Positions 28,989-39,272 of a stretch of 64,000 nucleotides of DNA are shown piece after piece; the stretch's first letter is position 1; each line of letters starts with the position of its first letter. Both the position numbers and the translations under genes were made by a program. Under the pieces are notes generated by a model. That model saw only the letters and a program-made list of their open reading frames with translations. It made no database searches and was not told the origin of the DNA. The DNA is from Variovorax saccharolyticus (GTDB lineage: Bacteria > Pseudomonadota > Gammaproteobacteria > Burkholderiales > Burkholderiaceae_C): the NCBI RefSeq assembly GCF_030316765.1, contig NZ_JASZYT010000002.1, positions 248,001-312,000 on the forward strand, in the 5' to 3' direction.

Positions 28989-29954
28989 ATGACCCTGACC
29001 GAACTCAAATACATCGTCGCAGTTGCCCGCGAGCGGCATTTCGGCAAGGCTGCCGAGGCCTGCTACGTCTCGCAGCCCACGCTGTCGGTGGCGATCAAGA
29101 AGCTCGAGGACGAGCTCGAGGTGAAGCTTTTCGAGCGCAGCGCGGGCGAAGTCACGGTGACGCCGCTGGGCGAACAGATCGTCCAGCAGGCGCAGAGCGT
29201 GCTCGACCAGGCCGCGAGCATCAAGGAGATCGCCAAGCGCGGCAAGGACCCGCTGTCGGGCCCGCTGAACCTCGGCGTGATCTACACCATCGGCCCCTAC
29301 CTGCTGCCCGACCTGGTGCGCCAGATCATCACCCGCACGCCGCAGATGCCGCTGGTGCTGCAGGAGAACTTCACTGCCAAGCTGCTCGAGATGCTGCGCG
29401 CCGGAGAGATCGACTGCGCGATCATGGCCGAGCCCTTTCCCGACACCGGCCTCGCGATGGCCGGGCTCTACGACGAGCCCTTCATGGCCGCGCTGCCGGC
29501 GCACCATCCGCTGGCCGACCGCGAGTCCGTGACCTCCGACGAACTCAAGAAGGAAACCATGCTGCTGCTCGGCACCGGCCACTGCTTTCGCGACCACGTG
29601 CTCGAGGTGTGCCCCGAGTTCGCGCGTTTCTCGAGCAACGCCGAAGGCATCCGCAAGAGCTTCGAGGGCTCCTCGCTCGAGACCATCAAGCACATGGTGG
29701 CCTCGGGCATGGGCGTGACGCTGGTGCCGCGGCTGTCGGTGCCGGCCGAGGCGCTCAAGCCGCGCGGCAAGGGCCGCAAGGAGCCCGAGCAGATCGTGCG
29801 CTACCTGCCGGTGCGCGACACCCACGGCGGCGAGCCGCCGACGCGCCGCGTGGTGCTGGCCTGGCGCCGCAGCTTCACGCGCTACGAGGCGATCGCCGCG
29901 CTGCGCAACGCGATCTACGCCTGCGAATTGCCGGGCGTCAAGAGGCTTTCGTGA
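28989..29954 (+). CDS. oxyR: LysR-family peroxide regulator OxyR
   Basis: A 321-residue LysR-type regulator that senses hydrogen peroxide. The HTH is MTLTELKYIVAVARERHFGK with CYVSQPTLSVAIKKLEDEL. The redox pair is exactly in place: Cys199 in LLLGTGHCFRDH and Cys208 in VLEVCPEF, the same numbering as E. coli OxyR. An upstream TTG at 28977 could add four residues; ATG 28989 was chosen. The Dps gene, a standard OxyR target, follows at 122 bases after a palindromic repeat. Confidence 0.95.
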   Translation: MTLTELKYIVAVARERHFGKAAEACYVSQPTLSVAIKKLEDELEVKLFERSAGEVTVTPLGEQIVQQAQSVLDQAASIKEIAKRGKDPLSGPLNLGVIYTIGPYLLPDLVRQIITRTPQMPLVLQENFTAKLLEMLRAGEIDCAIMAEPFPDTGLAMAGLYDEPFMAALPAHHPLADRESVTSDELKKETMLLLGTGHCFRDHVLEVCPEFARFSSNAEGIRKSFEGSSLETIKHMVASGMGVTLVPRLSVPAEALKPRGKGRKEPEQIVRYLPVRDTHGGEPPTRRVVLAWRRSFTRYEAIAALRNAIYACELPGVKRLS

Positions 29955-29963
29955 AGCTTTGCG

Positions 29964-30003
29964 GGACAGACCAAAAACTGCGCCAGCAGTTTTTGCTCTG
30001 TCC
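29964..30003. repeat. 40-base dispersed palindrome (copy 2), terminator-like
   Basis: GGACAGA and TCTGTCC enclose AAAAACTGC and GCAGTTTTT around GCCA. It is the inverted counterpart of the element at 8461-8500. It lies just after the oxyR stop and probably terminates oxyR before dps. Confidence 0.7.
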
Positions 30004-30076
30004 TCAACTGTCTGGAAGCTTGCGCTAGAGTGCGGCTCTGTCCTCGTCAACTCTTCTGTAGAAAGAACCTGTCGCC

Positions 30077-30670
30077 ATGGCCAAAGTCATCAAGAAGCCG
30101 AAGTCGCCCGCCACCCCCGCACCGGCATCCTCCGCCGGCAAGGTGCCCAAGAAGGGCGGAGTCAAGGTGGCCGAGGAGTCCGGCAGCCGCAACGCGCCGA
30201 TCATCAACATCGGCATCGATCGCCAGGATCGGGCCGCCATCGCCGAAGGCCTGAGCCGCGTGCTGGCCGACACCTACACCCTCTACCTGACCACGCACAA
30301 CTTCCACTGGAACGTGACCGGTCCGCACTTCAACTCGCTGCACGCGATGTTCATGACCCAGTACACCGAGCTGTGGGGCTCGACCGACGTGATCGCCGAG
30401 CGCATCCGCGCGCTGGGCCACTACGCCCCGGGTTCCTACTCCGAGTTCAGCAAGATCGCGACCGTGCCCGACGTGCCGCAGACGCCGCCCAAGGCCATGG
30501 AGATGGTGCGCATCCTGGTCAAGGGACACGAGACCGTCTCGCGCATCGCGCGCGAGTTCATCCCGGTCGCCGAAGAAGCCGGCGACGACCCCACCGCCGA
30601 CATGCTCACCGCGCGCTGCACCGTGCACGACCAGACCGCCTGGATGCTGCGCTCGCTGCTCGAGGAGTGA
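30077..30670 (+). CDS. dps: Dps-family DNA-binding ferritin-like protein
   Basis: A 197-residue mini-ferritin that stores iron using H2O2 and protects DNA. The ferroxidase sites shared between subunits are visible in [18 protein letters not shown] (His and downstream) and [14 protein letters not shown] (Asp, Glu). The first 37 residues are an extension rich in Lys, Pro and Ala ([20 protein letters not shown]), which probably gives DNA binding as the Lys-rich tail of E. coli Dps does. Adjacency to oxyR suggests peroxide induction. Confidence 0.94.
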   Translation: MAKVIKKPKSPATPAPASSAGKVPKKGGVKVAEESGSRNAPIINIGIDRQDRAAIAEGLSRVLADTYTLYLTTHNFHWNVTGPHFNSLHAMFMTQYTELWGSTDVIAERIRALGHYAPGSYSEFSKIATVPDVPQTPPKAMEMVRILVKGHETVSRIAREFIPVAEEAGDDPTADMLTARCTVHDQTAWMLRSLLEE

Positions 30671-30698
30671 TTCGCGCAACCTGGCTCGCAGCGTGTCG

Positions 30699-31571
30699 AT
30701 GACGATGACGTCCGGGCGTTCGCGGATCTCGCTGTGGCTCGATCTGATCCGCTGGAACCGGCCAGCCGGCTGGCTGCTGCTGCTGTGGCCGACCCTGGGT
30801 GCGCTGTGGTTCGCTGCCGGCGGCTGGCCCGGCTGGCACCTGCTGGCGGTGTTCGTGCTCGGCACCATCCTGATGCGCAGCGCGGGCTGCTGCATCAACG
30901 ATGTCGCCGACCGCGAGTTCGACCGCCACGTCAAGCGCACCGCGCAGCGGCCGGTCACGAGCGGCGCGATCTCCGTCAAGGAGGCGCTGGCGGTCGGCGC
31001 GGTGCTCGCCCTGTGCGCCTTCGCGCTGGTGCTCACCACCAACCGGGTGACCGTGTGGTGGTCGTTCGTCGCGCTGGCCGTCACGCTGGTGTATCCCTAC
31101 GCGAAGCGCTTCGTGTCGATTCCGCAGGCGGTGCTCGGCATCGCCTTCAGCTTCGGCATTCCGATGGCCTTTGCCGCCGTCCGCGCCGAGGTGCCCGCAC
31201 TGGCCTGGTGGCTGCTGGCAGGCAACCTGTTCTGGGTGCTGGCCTACGACACCGAATACGCGATGGTCGACCGCGACGACGATCTGCGCATCGGCATGAA
31301 GACCTCGGCGATCACCTTCGGGCGTTTCGACGTCGCGATCGTGATGGCGTGCTACGCGATGTTCCTCGTCGTCTGGACCGCGGTCGGCGCGGGCCTGGGG
31401 CTGGGCCCGGTGTTCTACCTGGCGATCGCCGCGGCGGCAGCGCAGGCCCTGTGGCACTGGCGCCTGATCCGCGACCGCAGCCGCGAAGGCTGCTTCAAGG
31501 CCTTCCGCCTCAACCACTGGCTTGGCTTCACGGTGTTCGCCGGTGTCGCCGCGGGCTACGCCTTCGGCTGA
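30699..31571 (+). CDS. ubiA: 4-hydroxybenzoate polyprenyltransferase
   Basis: A 290-residue membrane prenyltransferase of ubiquinone synthesis. Both Asp-rich motifs are present: [20 protein letters not shown] and [18 protein letters not shown], which bind Mg-prenyl diphosphate. About eight to nine hydrophobic segments follow the UbiA pattern. Start codon is uncertain: GTG 30693, ATG 30699 and ATG 30705 are all in frame without a clear ribosome binding site; ATG 30699 was chosen. It follows dps by 28 bases and converges with proC. Confidence 0.95.
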   Translation: MTMTSGRSRISLWLDLIRWNRPAGWLLLLWPTLGALWFAAGGWPGWHLLAVFVLGTILMRSAGCCINDVADREFDRHVKRTAQRPVTSGAISVKEALAVGAVLALCAFALVLTTNRVTVWWSFVALAVTLVYPYAKRFVSIPQAVLGIAFSFGIPMAFAAVRAEVPALAWWLLAGNLFWVLAYDTEYAMVDRDDDLRIGMKTSAITFGRFDVAIVMACYAMFLVVWTAVGAGLGLGPVFYLAIAAAAAQALWHWRLIRDRSREGCFKAFRLNHWLGFTVFAGVAAGYAFG

Positions 31572-31580
31572 ACCGGCGGA

Positions 31581-32438
31581 TCAGCCCTTGCCGAACTCGG
31601 CGCCCAGCTCGCCGGCGCGCAGGTGGGCGGCCCGGATCGCGGCCTTGAACTTGGCGGCGACGTCCGCCTTCTGCATCGACGTGATCGCCGCGTAGGTAGT
31701 GCCGCCCTTGGACGTCACGCGCTCGCGCAGCACCGACGGCGGCTCGCTGGCGCTGGCGGCCAGGGCCGTGGCGCCCGAGAAGGTGCCGACGGCGAGCTGG
31801 TGGGCCTGCTCGGGCGTCAGGCCCAGCTCGATGCCGGCCTCGGTCATGGCCTCGATGAAATAGAAGACATAGGCGGGGCCGGAGCCGGAGACTGCCGTGA
31901 CCGCGTCGAGCGCTGCCTCGGCATCGACCCAGAGCAGCTCGCCGGTGGCGGCCAGCACCTGCTCCACGCGCTTGCGGCCGGTGGCATCGACGGCATCGCG
32001 CGCGAACAGCCCGGTCATGCCCTGGCCGACCAATGCCGGGGTGTTGGGCATGGCGCGCACCACGCGTTCGGTGCCGAGCCAGCGGGCGATGCTGTCGGAC
32101 GGGATGCCCGCGGCGACGCTCAGGTGCAGGGCGTCGGGCGCCAGTCCGCGCACCGGTTTCGCGGCCTCGGCGAAGCTCTGCGGCTTGACGGCCCAGACCA
32201 CCACTTCGCAGCGCGCGAGAGCCGGGCCGGCCTCGGCCTGGGCGAGGATGCCGAAGTCGCGCGCCAGCCGTTCGCGGGCCTCGGCGAAAGGTTCGACCAC
32301 CTCGAAGGTGGCGGCCGGCGTGTCCTGGCGGATGAGGCCGCCGATGACCGCGCTGGCCATGTTGCCGCCGCCGATGAAGGCGATCGGCGGCAGGGGCGCC
32401 GGCTCCTGGCGGGGCAGGAAAGTGACTGCGATGTTCAT
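31581..32438 (-). CDS. proC: pyrroline-5-carboxylate reductase
   Basis: A 285-residue enzyme that makes proline from pyrroline-5-carboxylate with NAD(P)H. The Rossmann motif is IAFIGGGNMASAVIGG, and the conserved C-terminal signature is AVSGSGPAYVFYFIEAMTEA with SKGGTTYAAITSMQ. Length is normal. The start overlaps the stop of the esterase/phytase-like lipoprotein gene by four bases, so they are cotranscribed, though a metabolic link is not obvious. Confidence 0.96.
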   Translation of the reverse strand: MNIAVTFLPRQEPAPLPPIAFIGGGNMASAVIGGLIRQDTPAATFEVVEPFAEARERLARDFGILAQAEAGPALARCEVVVWAVKPQSFAEAAKPVRGLAPDALHLSVAAGIPSDSIARWLGTERVVRAMPNTPALVGQGMTGLFARDAVDATGRKRVEQVLAATGELLWVDAEAALDAVTAVSGSGPAYVFYFIEAMTEAGIELGLTPEQAHQLAVGTFSGATALAASASEPPSVLRERVTSKGGTTYAAITSMQKADVAAKFKAAIRAAHLRAGELGAEFGKG

Positions 32439-33592
32439 GACTTGTCCGTGAATTCGAAGGCTGCGAACTGGGTGACCTGCAGCGGATTGAAATTGTCGTC
32501 GCTCAGCACCACCAGCAGGCGCCGGCCATTGGGCAGATCCGGTCCCCAGCAGAGGCCCTCGCTGTTGTCCAGGCGCGAGAGGCCGAGCAGCGCGAAGTCC
32601 GCCACCCGCTTTTTCGGCACCGGACGGTGATTGTCCGGCGCCAGCGCATCGAGGGCCAGGGTGTCGCTGCCTTCGCGGGTATCGATCTCGTAGAGCCGCA
32701 GCGAGTTGCCGGTGCCGGCCGCGTAGGCGCGCTCGAGCACCAGCATGCGGTGCGCGTCGATCATCAGCACCTCGCTGACGCCGTTGTCGGCGTAGCTGCC
32801 GGGCACCAGCGGGCGCAGGGGGATCGCGTCCGGCACGTAGGCGATCTGGCGCCGGGCCTGGCCGCCCGCGAGCTCGATCCGGGTGAAGCGGCACGGGCCG
32901 CCGGGAGCGCCCAGGGTCGGCACCGGGCCGTCTTGCAGCAGCGCGTTTTCCATCGCCACCCAGGCATCGCGGCCGTCCGGCGTCAGCGCCAGGCCCTCGA
33001 GGCCGAGGTTGTCCCGGGGGCCGCGCCGTCCGCGGCGGTCGACCTCGAACATCGGCGGCAACCCGATCTGCCGCACCAGCGTGCCGTCGCGCCGGGATTC
33101 ATGGAGTGCCGGGCCGAAGCCGCGCGCGACATCGCCCTCGCTGGTCCAGAGCACCGTCCCGGTGTCCGGTCGCCAGCGGATCGCTTCGGGGTCCACCACC
33201 GGGGTTCCCGGGCTCGCCGCGCCGCGTGCCGGCCACGGCGCACCGTCGGCCTGTCGCAGCAATGCGACACCTGTTGCCTGCGGCGCCGCGCCCTCCACGG
33301 CCGGCCAGCGCGCGCTGTAGAAGCGCGCCGGCGCCAGATCCGATCGGTCGTCCGACAAGAGCAAGTACTCACCTGACGAGCGGTCGTAGTCGATCCCCGA
33401 AAGACCGCCCACGGGGGTGCCCGCGAAATCCAGCCTGTGAGCCCAGCGCGCCTCGGCGAGCAGTCGCAGGCGCTGTTCCGCCGGCGCGCCCGGTCCTTCG
33501 GCCACCCCGCTGCGGCAGGCCGCGAGGCTGGCGGCGATGCCCGCCAGCAGCAGGCGTCGGCGGGAAAAAGGCGTCGGGAGTCGGTTCGGCAC
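32435..33592 (-). CDS. esterase-like/phytase-family lipoprotein
   Basis: A 385-residue exported protein with GTG start. The N terminus SRRRLLLAGIAASLAAC gives a twin-Arg-like signal and lipobox (SLAAC), so it is probably a lipoprotein. The rest matches the esterase-like phytase beta-propeller family (PF13449): GGLSGIDYDRSSGEYLLLSD, DPEAIRW, DNLGLEGLALTPDG and NSEGLCWGPDL. True phytase activity is unproven for the family. It is the first gene of an operon with proC and is divergent from the ribosomal spc operon. Confidence 0.82.
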   Translation of the reverse strand: MPNRLPTPFSRRRLLLAGIAASLAACRSGVAEGPGAPAEQRLRLLAEARWAHRLDFAGTPVGGLSGIDYDRSSGEYLLLSDDRSDLAPARFYSARWPAVEGAAPQATGVALLRQADGAPWPARGAASPGTPVVDPEAIRWRPDTGTVLWTSEGDVARGFGPALHESRRDGTLVRQIGLPPMFEVDRRGRRGPRDNLGLEGLALTPDGRDAWVAMENALLQDGPVPTLGAPGGPCRFTRIELAGGQARRQIAYVPDAIPLRPLVPGSYADNGVSEVLMIDAHRMLVLERAYAAGTGNSLRLYEIDTREGSDTLALDALAPDNHRPVPKKRVADFALLGLSRLDNSEGLCWGPDLPNGRRLLVVLSDDNFNPLQVTQFAAFEFTDKS

Positions 33593-33634
33593 GCTGCGAG
33601 TCTACGGGCACCGAACATGCGGGCAGGGAGGGTG

Positions 33635-33663
33635 TTGACGTCCCGCCGGGACTATGCAACAAT
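33635..33663 (+). promoter_or_regulatory. candidate promoter of the spc ribosomal operon
   Basis: TTGACG and AACAAT are separated by 17 bases, a good sigma-70 arrangement. The site lies 171 bases before rplN, in the divergent gap with the lipoprotein gene. The remainder of the gap is an untranslated leader in which no gene was seen. Confidence 0.55.
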
Positions 33664-33833
33664 CGCGGGCTTCGCTTTTAAAGGCGAGCGTTTCTGCAAA
33701 GTTTGCAGTTTCAGCCCAAAGGAAGCGCGCCGGAGTGGTTTCGGTGCGTGGACGACGGGCCCAAGACTGACCGCAGTGCTGCACATCGGAATCGTCCGAG
33801 CCGGCTAACGGTACAAGTTGGGAATATCACGAC

Positions 33834-34202
33834 ATGATCCAAACTGAATCTCGGCTCGACGTAGCCGACAACACAGGCGCGAAATCCGTCCTGTGTATCA
33901 AGGTGCTCGGCGGCTCCAAGCGGCGTTATGCCAGCGTGGGCGACGTCATCAAGGTCAGCATCAAGGAAGCCGCTCCGCGTGGTCGCGTCAAGAAGGGCGA
34001 GATCTACAGCGCAGTGGTGGTCCGCACCGCCAAGGGCATCCGTCGCGCCGACGGTTCGCTCGTCAAGTTCGACGGCAATGCCGCCGTGCTGCTCAACGCC
34101 AAGCTGGAGCCCATCGGCACCCGCATCTTCGGACCGGTCACGCGCGAACTGCGCACCGAGAAGTTCATGAAGATCGTGTCGCTGGCACCCGAAGTTCTGT
34201 AA
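33834..34202 (+). CDS. rplN: 50S ribosomal protein L14
   Basis: A 122-residue L14, a conserved protein at the subunit interface. It begins [20 protein letters not shown], the family signature, and ends [12 protein letters not shown]. It is the first gene of the cluster here; rpsQ and the S10 operon, which usually precede it, are not upstream, and it has its own promoter candidate. rplX follows after 13 bases. Confidence 0.98.
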   Translation: MIQTESRLDVADNTGAKSVLCIKVLGGSKRRYASVGDVIKVSIKEAAPRGRVKKGEIYSAVVVRTAKGIRRADGSLVKFDGNAAVLLNAKLEPIGTRIFGPVTRELRTEKFMKIVSLAPEVL

Positions 34203-34215
34203 GGACAACAACGCC

Positions 34216-34533
34216 ATGAACAAGATTCGCAAAGGCGACCAGGTCATCGTGTTGGCCGGGCGCGACAAGGGCAAGCGCGGCACTGTGTCGCTGCGCAAGG
34301 ATGACTCCCATCTGGTCATCGACGGCATCAACCTCGTGAAGAAGCACACCAAGCCGAACCCCCTCAAGGGTACGACCGGTGGCATCGTCGAGAAGTCCAT
34401 GCCGATTCATCAATCCAACGTGGCGATCTTCAATGCCGCGACCGGCAAGGCCGATCGCGTGGGCATCAAGGTCACGGACGGCAAGCGCGTGCGCGTCTTC
34501 AAGTCCAGCGGCGAAGAAATCAAGCTGGCCTAA
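34216..34533 (+). CDS. rplX: 50S ribosomal protein L24
   Basis: A 105-residue L24, an early assembly protein. The KOW motif is in [19 protein letters not shown], and [13 protein letters not shown] follows as usual. Twelve bases separate it from rplE. Cotranscribed with rplN. Confidence 0.98.
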   Translation: MNKIRKGDQVIVLAGRDKGKRGTVSLRKDDSHLVIDGINLVKKHTKPNPLKGTTGGIVEKSMPIHQSNVAIFNAATGKADRVGIKVTDGKRVRVFKSSGEEIKLA

Positions 34534-34544
34534 GGAGCACTCAC

Positions 34545-35084
34545 ATGGCACGTCTCCAACAACACTATCGCGAAAAGATCGCGAAGGACCTGACCGAAAA
34601 GTTCGGCTACACCTCGCCGATGCAGGTCCCGCGTCTGACCAAGATCACGCTCAACATGGGCGTGGGTGAAGCAGTCGCCGACAAGAAGGTCCTCGACAAC
34701 GCTGTCGCCGACCTGACCAAGATCGCCGGCCAGAAGCCCGTGGTCACCAAGTCAAAGAAGGCCATCGCTGGTTTCAAGATCCGCGAGAACCAGCCGATCG
34801 GCTGCATGGTCACGCTGCGCGGCGTCCAGATGTACGAATTCCTCGATCGTTTCGTCACCGTGGCCCTGCCGCGCGTGCGTGACTTCCGCGGTATTTCGGG
34901 TCGTGCCTTCGACGGCCGCGGCAACTACAACATCGGCGTGAAAGAGCAGATCATTTTCCCCGAGATCGAATACGACAAGGTCGATGCCCTGCGCGGTCTC
35001 AATATCAGCATCACGACGACGGCCAAGACCGACGAAGAAGCCAAGGCGCTTCTCGCTGGCTTCCGTTTCCCGTTCAAGAACTGA
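34545..35084 (+). CDS. rplE: 50S ribosomal protein L5
   Basis: A 179-residue L5, which binds 5S rRNA in the central protuberance. [18 protein letters not shown] and [18 protein letters not shown] are the family sequences; the C terminus [11 protein letters not shown] is normal. Positioned between rplX and rpsN as in other spc operons. Confidence 0.98.
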   Translation: MARLQQHYREKIAKDLTEKFGYTSPMQVPRLTKITLNMGVGEAVADKKVLDNAVADLTKIAGQKPVVTKSKKAIAGFKIRENQPIGCMVTLRGVQMYEFLDRFVTVALPRVRDFRGISGRAFDGRGNYNIGVKEQIIFPEIEYDKVDALRGLNISITTTAKTDEEAKALLAGFRFPFKN

Positions 35085-35092
35085 GGCGACCT

Positions 35093-35398
35093 GTGGCTAA
35101 AGCATCTTTGATCCAACGCGAACTCAAGCGCGACAACCTGGTCGCCAAGTACGCCGCCAAGCACGCCGAACTCAAGGCGATCGCCAACGACTTCAAGAAG
35201 AGCGACGAAGAGCGCGCTGCTGCCCGCCTGGGCCTGCAGAAGCTCCCGCGCAACGCGAACCCCACGCGCCAGCGCAACCGTTGCGAAATCACCGGTCGTC
35301 CGCGTGGCACCTTCCGTCAATTCGGTCTGGGCCGCGCCAAGATCCGCGAACTGGCTTTCAACGGCGACATCCCCGGTGTCACCAAGGCCAGCTGGTAA
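35093..35398 (+). CDS. rpsN: 30S ribosomal protein S14
   Basis: A 101-residue S14 with a GTG start. It is the long, zinc-free form: the region [20 protein letters not shown] has a single Cys rather than the CxxC pairs of the short form. It ends [11 protein letters not shown]. Eight bases separate it from rplE. Confidence 0.98.
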   Translation: MAKASLIQRELKRDNLVAKYAAKHAELKAIANDFKKSDEERAAARLGLQKLPRNANPTRQRNRCEITGRPRGTFRQFGLGRAKIRELAFNGDIPGVTKASW

Positions 35399-35418
35399 GC
35401 CAGGCAGGAGCAAACAAC

Positions 35419-35814
35419 ATGAGCATGAGTGATCCCATTGCCGACCTGCTGACGCGTATCCGTAACGCGCAGATGGTGGCGAAGCCCACTGTGTCGGTCC
35501 CGTCTTCCAAGGTGAAGGTCGCGATCTCGCAGGTCCTGAAGGACGAAGGCTACATCGACGGTTTCCAAGTCAAGACCGAGGACGGCAAGTCCGAACTCGT
35601 CATCACGCTGAAGTACTACGCTGGCCGTCCGGTCATCGAGCGCATCGAGCGTGTGAGCCGTCCCGGCCTGCGTGTCTACAAGGCAGCGCAAGCCATTCCG
35701 CAAGTCCAGAACGGCCTCGGCGTCGCCATCGTCACGACCCCCCAGGGCGTGATGACCGACCGCAAGGCGCGCGCTACCGGTGTCGGTGGCGAAGTCCTGT
35801 GCTACGTCGCCTAA
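35419..35814 (+). CDS. rpsH: 30S ribosomal protein S8
   Basis: A 131-residue S8, a primary 16S rRNA binder and in E. coli the translational repressor of the spc operon. [19 protein letters not shown] and the C-terminal [20 protein letters not shown] are characteristic. The start at 35419 is supported by AGGAG ten bases upstream. Confidence 0.98.
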   Translation: MSMSDPIADLLTRIRNAQMVAKPTVSVPSSKVKVAISQVLKDEGYIDGFQVKTEDGKSELVITLKYYAGRPVIERIERVSRPGLRVYKAAQAIPQVQNGLGVAIVTTPQGVMTDRKARATGVGGEVLCYVA

Positions 35815-35838
35815 CCGAGACATCGAGGAGTCACTGAA

Positions 35839-36372
35839 ATGTCCCGAGTAGGAAAAATGCCGGTCACCATCCCCGCAGGCGTGGATGTGTCGATCAAGGA
35901 AGACCAGATCAGCGTCAAGGGTTCGGGCGGTTCGCTCAGCCTGGCCCGCAACGCTCTGGTGAACGTCGCCAACAACGACGGCAAGCTGAGCTTCGAGCCC
36001 GCCAACGATTCGCGTGAAGCGAATGCGCTGAGCGGCACGATCCGCCAGCTGGTGAACAACATGGTGGTCGGTGTGACCAAGGGCTTCGAGAAGAAGCTGA
36101 ACCTGGTCGGCGTGGGCTTCAAGGCCGCGGCGCAAGGTTCCAAGCTGAACCTGCAAGTCGGTTACTCGCACCCGGTCAACAAGGACATGCCGCAAGGCAT
36201 CACGGTGGCAACGCCGACCCCGACCGAAATCATCATCAAGGGTGCCGACCGCCAGCGCGTCGGCCAGGTCGCCGCCGAGATCCGTGCCATCCGTCCGCCA
36301 GAGCCCTACAAGGGCAAGGGCATCCGCTATGCGGACGAGAAGATCACGATCAAAGAGACCAAGAAGAAATAA
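35839..36372 (+). CDS. rplF: 50S ribosomal protein L6
   Basis: A 177-residue L6 near the factor-binding site. It begins [20 protein letters not shown] and ends with [16 protein letters not shown], the conserved L6 signature. AGGAG lies upstream. It fits between rpsH and rplR. Confidence 0.98.
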   Translation: MSRVGKMPVTIPAGVDVSIKEDQISVKGSGGSLSLARNALVNVANNDGKLSFEPANDSREANALSGTIRQLVNNMVVGVTKGFEKKLNLVGVGFKAAAQGSKLNLQVGYSHPVNKDMPQGITVATPTPTEIIIKGADRQRVGQVAAEIRAIRPPEPYKGKGIRYADEKITIKETKKK

Positions 36373-36383
36373 GGGGCAGCAAA

Positions 36384-36752
36384 ATGATGTTGACCAAAAA
36401 AGCACAGCGCCTTCGCCGCTCGCGCCAGACCCGCATCCGCATTGCGACGCAAGGCGTGGCGCGCCTGACGGTGAACCGCACCAACCTGCACATCTACGCC
36501 ACCGTCATCTCCGACGACGGCTCCAAGGTGATCGCCACCGCATCGACCGCCGAAGCCGAAGTGCGCGCATCGCTGGGCGCATCGGGCAAGGGTGCCACCG
36601 CAGCCGCGGCCACCGCCATCGGCAAGCGCATCGCTGAAAAGGCGAAGGCAGCCGGCGTCGAGAAGGTCGCCTTCGACCGCGCAGGTTTCGCCTACCACGG
36701 CCGCGTCAAGGCGCTGGCTGAAGCGGCCCGCGAAGCCGGCCTGCAGTTCTAA
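36384..36752 (+). CDS. rplR: 50S ribosomal protein L18
   Basis: A 122-residue L18, a 5S rRNA-binding protein. Signature segments are [20 protein letters not shown] and [20 protein letters not shown]. Two adjacent ATG codons (36384 and 36387) are possible starts; the second would give 121 residues. Confidence 0.98.
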   Translation: MMLTKKAQRLRRSRQTRIRIATQGVARLTVNRTNLHIYATVISDDGSKVIATASTAEAEVRASLGASGKGATAAAATAIGKRIAEKAKAAGVEKVAFDRAGFAYHGRVKALAEAAREAGLQF

Positions 36753-36770
36753 CCGGACACGAGATTCAAA

Positions 36771-37289
36771 ATGGCAAAGATTCAGGCAAGAACGCAGAAC
36801 GAAGGCCCCGAGGACGGTCTGCGCGAGAAGATGATCGCGATCAACCGCGTCACCAAGGTGGTGAAGGGTGGTCGTATCCTCGGTTTCGCAGCACTCACCG
36901 TGGTCGGTGACGGCGACGGCCGCGTCGGCATGGGCAAGGGCAAGTCCAAGGAAGTGCCCGCTGCAGTGCAGAAGGCAATGGAAGAAGCCCGCCGCAACCT
37001 GGCGAAGATCTCGATCAAGAACGGCACGCTGCATCACCGCGTGACGGGCCACCACGGCGCCGCTTCGGTGGTCATGATCCCGGCTCCCAAGGGTACCGGC
37101 ATCATCGCCGGCGGCCCGATGCGCGCCGTCTTCGAAGTGATGGGCATCACCGACATCGTGGCCAAGAGCCACGGTTCGTCGAACCCCTACAACATGGTCC
37201 GCGCCACCCTGGACGGCCTGAAGAACTCGACGACCGCGTCAGAAGTCGCTGCCAAGCGCGGCCTGACCGTCGAAGAACTCTTCGCCTGA
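36771..37289 (+). CDS. rpsE: 30S ribosomal protein S5
   Basis: A 172-residue S5, which influences decoding accuracy. The S5 domain is seen in [20 protein letters not shown] and [20 protein letters not shown], followed by [15 protein letters not shown]. Nineteen bases after rplR. Confidence 0.98.
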   Translation: MAKIQARTQNEGPEDGLREKMIAINRVTKVVKGGRILGFAALTVVGDGDGRVGMGKGKSKEVPAAVQKAMEEARRNLAKISIKNGTLHHRVTGHHGAASVVMIPAPKGTGIIAGGPMRAVFEVMGITDIVAKSHGSSNPYNMVRATLDGLKNSTTASEVAAKRGLTVEELFA

Positions 37290-37300
37290 GGAGCAGCAAC

Positions 37301-37483
37301 ATGACGCAACAACAAACCGTCAAGGTGCAATTGGTCAAGAGCCCGATCGGCACCAAGGAATCGCATCGCGCCACCGTGCGCGGCCTGGGCCTGCGCAAGC
37401 TTAACAGCGTGAGCGAGCTGCAGGACACGCCCGCAGTGCGCGGCATGATCAACAAGATCAGTTATCTGGTCAAAGTGCTCTAA
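37301..37483 (+). CDS. rpmD: 50S ribosomal protein L30
   Basis: A 60-residue L30. [20 protein letters not shown] and [20 protein letters not shown] are the family pattern. GAGGAG lies just upstream, and rplO follows after 21 bases. Confidence 0.97.
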   Translation: MTQQQTVKVQLVKSPIGTKESHRATVRGLGLRKLNSVSELQDTPAVRGMINKISYLVKVL

Positions 37484-37504
37484 CCGGCACCGAGAGAGAC
37501 GCAT

Positions 37505-37936
37505 ATGGAACTCAATGGCATCAAGCCGGCCGACGGCGCCAAGCATGCAAAGCGCCGTGTCGGTCGCGGCATCGGCTCGGGCATCGGCAAGACCGCAGGT
37601 CGCGGTCACAAGGGTCAGAAGTCGCGTGCGGGCGGTTTCCACAAGGTGGGCTTCGAAGGCGGTCAAATGCCTCTGCAGCGCCGTCTGCCGAAGCGCGGCT
37701 TCAAGTCGCAATCGCTCAAGTACAACGCTGAAGTCACGCTGACCGCTCTCGAGCAGCTCGGCCTGGCCGAAGTGGACCTGCTGGCACTGAAGCAAGCCGG
37801 TCTCGTGGGCCAGATCGCCAAGGTCGTCAAGGTCATCAAGACCGGCGAACTGACCAAGGCCGTCAAGCTGACGGGCATCGGCGCGACCGCCGGCGCCAAG
37901 GCCGCGATCGAAGCCGCCGGCGGCAGCATCGCCTAA
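37505..37936 (+). CDS. rplO: 50S ribosomal protein L15
   Basis: A 143-residue L15. The Gly/Arg/Lys-rich N-terminal part ([20 protein letters not shown]) threads into r[23 protein letters not shown] is the signature. It directly precedes secY, as in other bacteria. Confidence 0.98.
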   Translation: MELNGIKPADGAKHAKRRVGRGIGSGIGKTAGRGHKGQKSRAGGFHKVGFEGGQMPLQRRLPKRGFKSQSLKYNAEVTLTALEQLGLAEVDLLALKQAGLVGQIAKVVKVIKTGELTKAVKLTGIGATAGAKAAIEAAGGSIA

Positions 37937-37961
37937 ATACACGGACTGAAAGTACTTCTTC

Positions 37962-39272
37962 GTGGCAACCAACGCGGCAACGCTCGCAAAAACAGGCAAG
38001 TTCGGTGACCTGCGTCGCCGGCTCGTCTTTTTGCTGCTCGCGCTCGTGGTCTATCGCATCGGAGCTCACATTCCGGTGCCGGGCATCAACCCGGACCAAC
38101 TGGCGCAGCTGTTCCAAGGTCAGCAGGGCGGCATCCTGAGCCTGTTCAACATGTTCTCGGGCGGGGCGCTGTCGCGCTTCACCGTGTTCGCGTTGGGCAT
38201 CATGCCGTACATCTCCGCGTCGATCATCATGCAACTGATGACCTACGTGGTGCCGACCTTCGAGCAACTGAAGAAGGAAGGCGAGGCCGGTCGGCGCAAG
38301 ATCACGCAGTACACCCGCTACGGTGCCCTGGCGCTGGCCCTGTTCCAGTCCTTCAGCATCGCTGTCGCACTCGAGTCCTCGGCTGGCCTGGTCATCTCGC
38401 CCGGCTTCGGCTTCCGCATCACGGCAGTGGTCAGCCTCACGGCCGGCTCGATGTTCCTGATGTGGCTCGGCGAGCAGATCACCGAACGCGGTCTCGGCAA
38501 CGGCATCTCGATCCTGATCTTCGCCGGCATCGCTGCCGGCCTGCCGGGAGCGATCGGCGGCCTGGCTTCGCTGGTCACCACGGGTGCCATGAATCCGATC
38601 GTCGCGCTGTTCATCATCGCCGTGGTCGTGCTGGTGACCTACTTCGTGGTGTTCGTCGAACGCGGCCAGCGCAAGATCCTCGTGAACTATGCGCGGCGCC
38701 AGGTCGGCAACAAGGTCTACGGCGGACAGTCGTCGCACCTGCCGCTGAAGCTGAACATGGCCGGCGTGATCCCGCCGATCTTCGCCTCGTCGATCATCCT
38801 GCTGCCGTCCACGGTGGTGGGCTGGTTCAGCACCGGCGAGAGCATGCGCTGGATCCGGGACATCGCGAGCGCGTTGCAGCCGGGACAGCCGATCTACGTG
38901 CTGCTGTACGCCACCGCGATCGTGTTCTTCTGCTTCTTCTACACGGCGCTGGTGTTCAACAGCCGCGAAACCGCCGACAACCTGAAGAAGAGCGGTGCGT
39001 TCATTCCTGGCATTCGCCCGGGTGACCAGACCGCGCGCTACATCGACAAGATCCTGGTTCGCCTGACGTTGGCCGGCGCGGTGTACATCACCTTCGTCTG
39101 CCTGCTGCCGGAGTTCCTGATCCTCAAGTACAACGTGCCGTTCTATTTCGGTGGCACGTCCTTGCTGATCATCGTGGTCGTGACGATGGACTTCATGGCC
39201 CAGGTGCAGAACTACATGATGTCGCAGCAGTACGAGTCGCTGCTGAAGAAAGCCAACTTCAAGACGTCGTAG
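37962..39272 (+). CDS. secY: preprotein translocase subunit SecY
   Basis: A 436-residue channel protein of the Sec translocon with ten membrane segments. Signature 1 is near [16 protein letters not shown] sequence ([17 protein letters not shown]), the plug/TM2 region has [20 protein letters not shown], and cytoplasmic loops contain [20 protein letters not shown]. It starts with GTG. Linkage between rplO and rpmJ is as in the E. coli spc operon. Confidence 0.98.
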   Translation: MATNAATLAKTGKFGDLRRRLVFLLLALVVYRIGAHIPVPGINPDQLAQLFQGQQGGILSLFNMFSGGALSRFTVFALGIMPYISASIIMQLMTYVVPTFEQLKKEGEAGRRKITQYTRYGALALALFQSFSIAVALESSAGLVISPGFGFRITAVVSLTAGSMFLMWLGEQITERGLGNGISILIFAGIAAGLPGAIGGLASLVTTGAMNPIVALFIIAVVVLVTYFVVFVERGQRKILVNYARRQVGNKVYGGQSSHLPLKLNMAGVIPPIFASSIILLPSTVVGWFSTGESMRWIRDIASALQPGQPIYVLLYATAIVFFCFFYTALVFNSRETADNLKKSGAFIPGIRPGDQTARYIDKILVRLTLAGAVYITFVCLLPEFLILKYNVPFYFGGTSLLIIVVVTMDFMAQVQNYMMSQQYESLLKKANFKTS

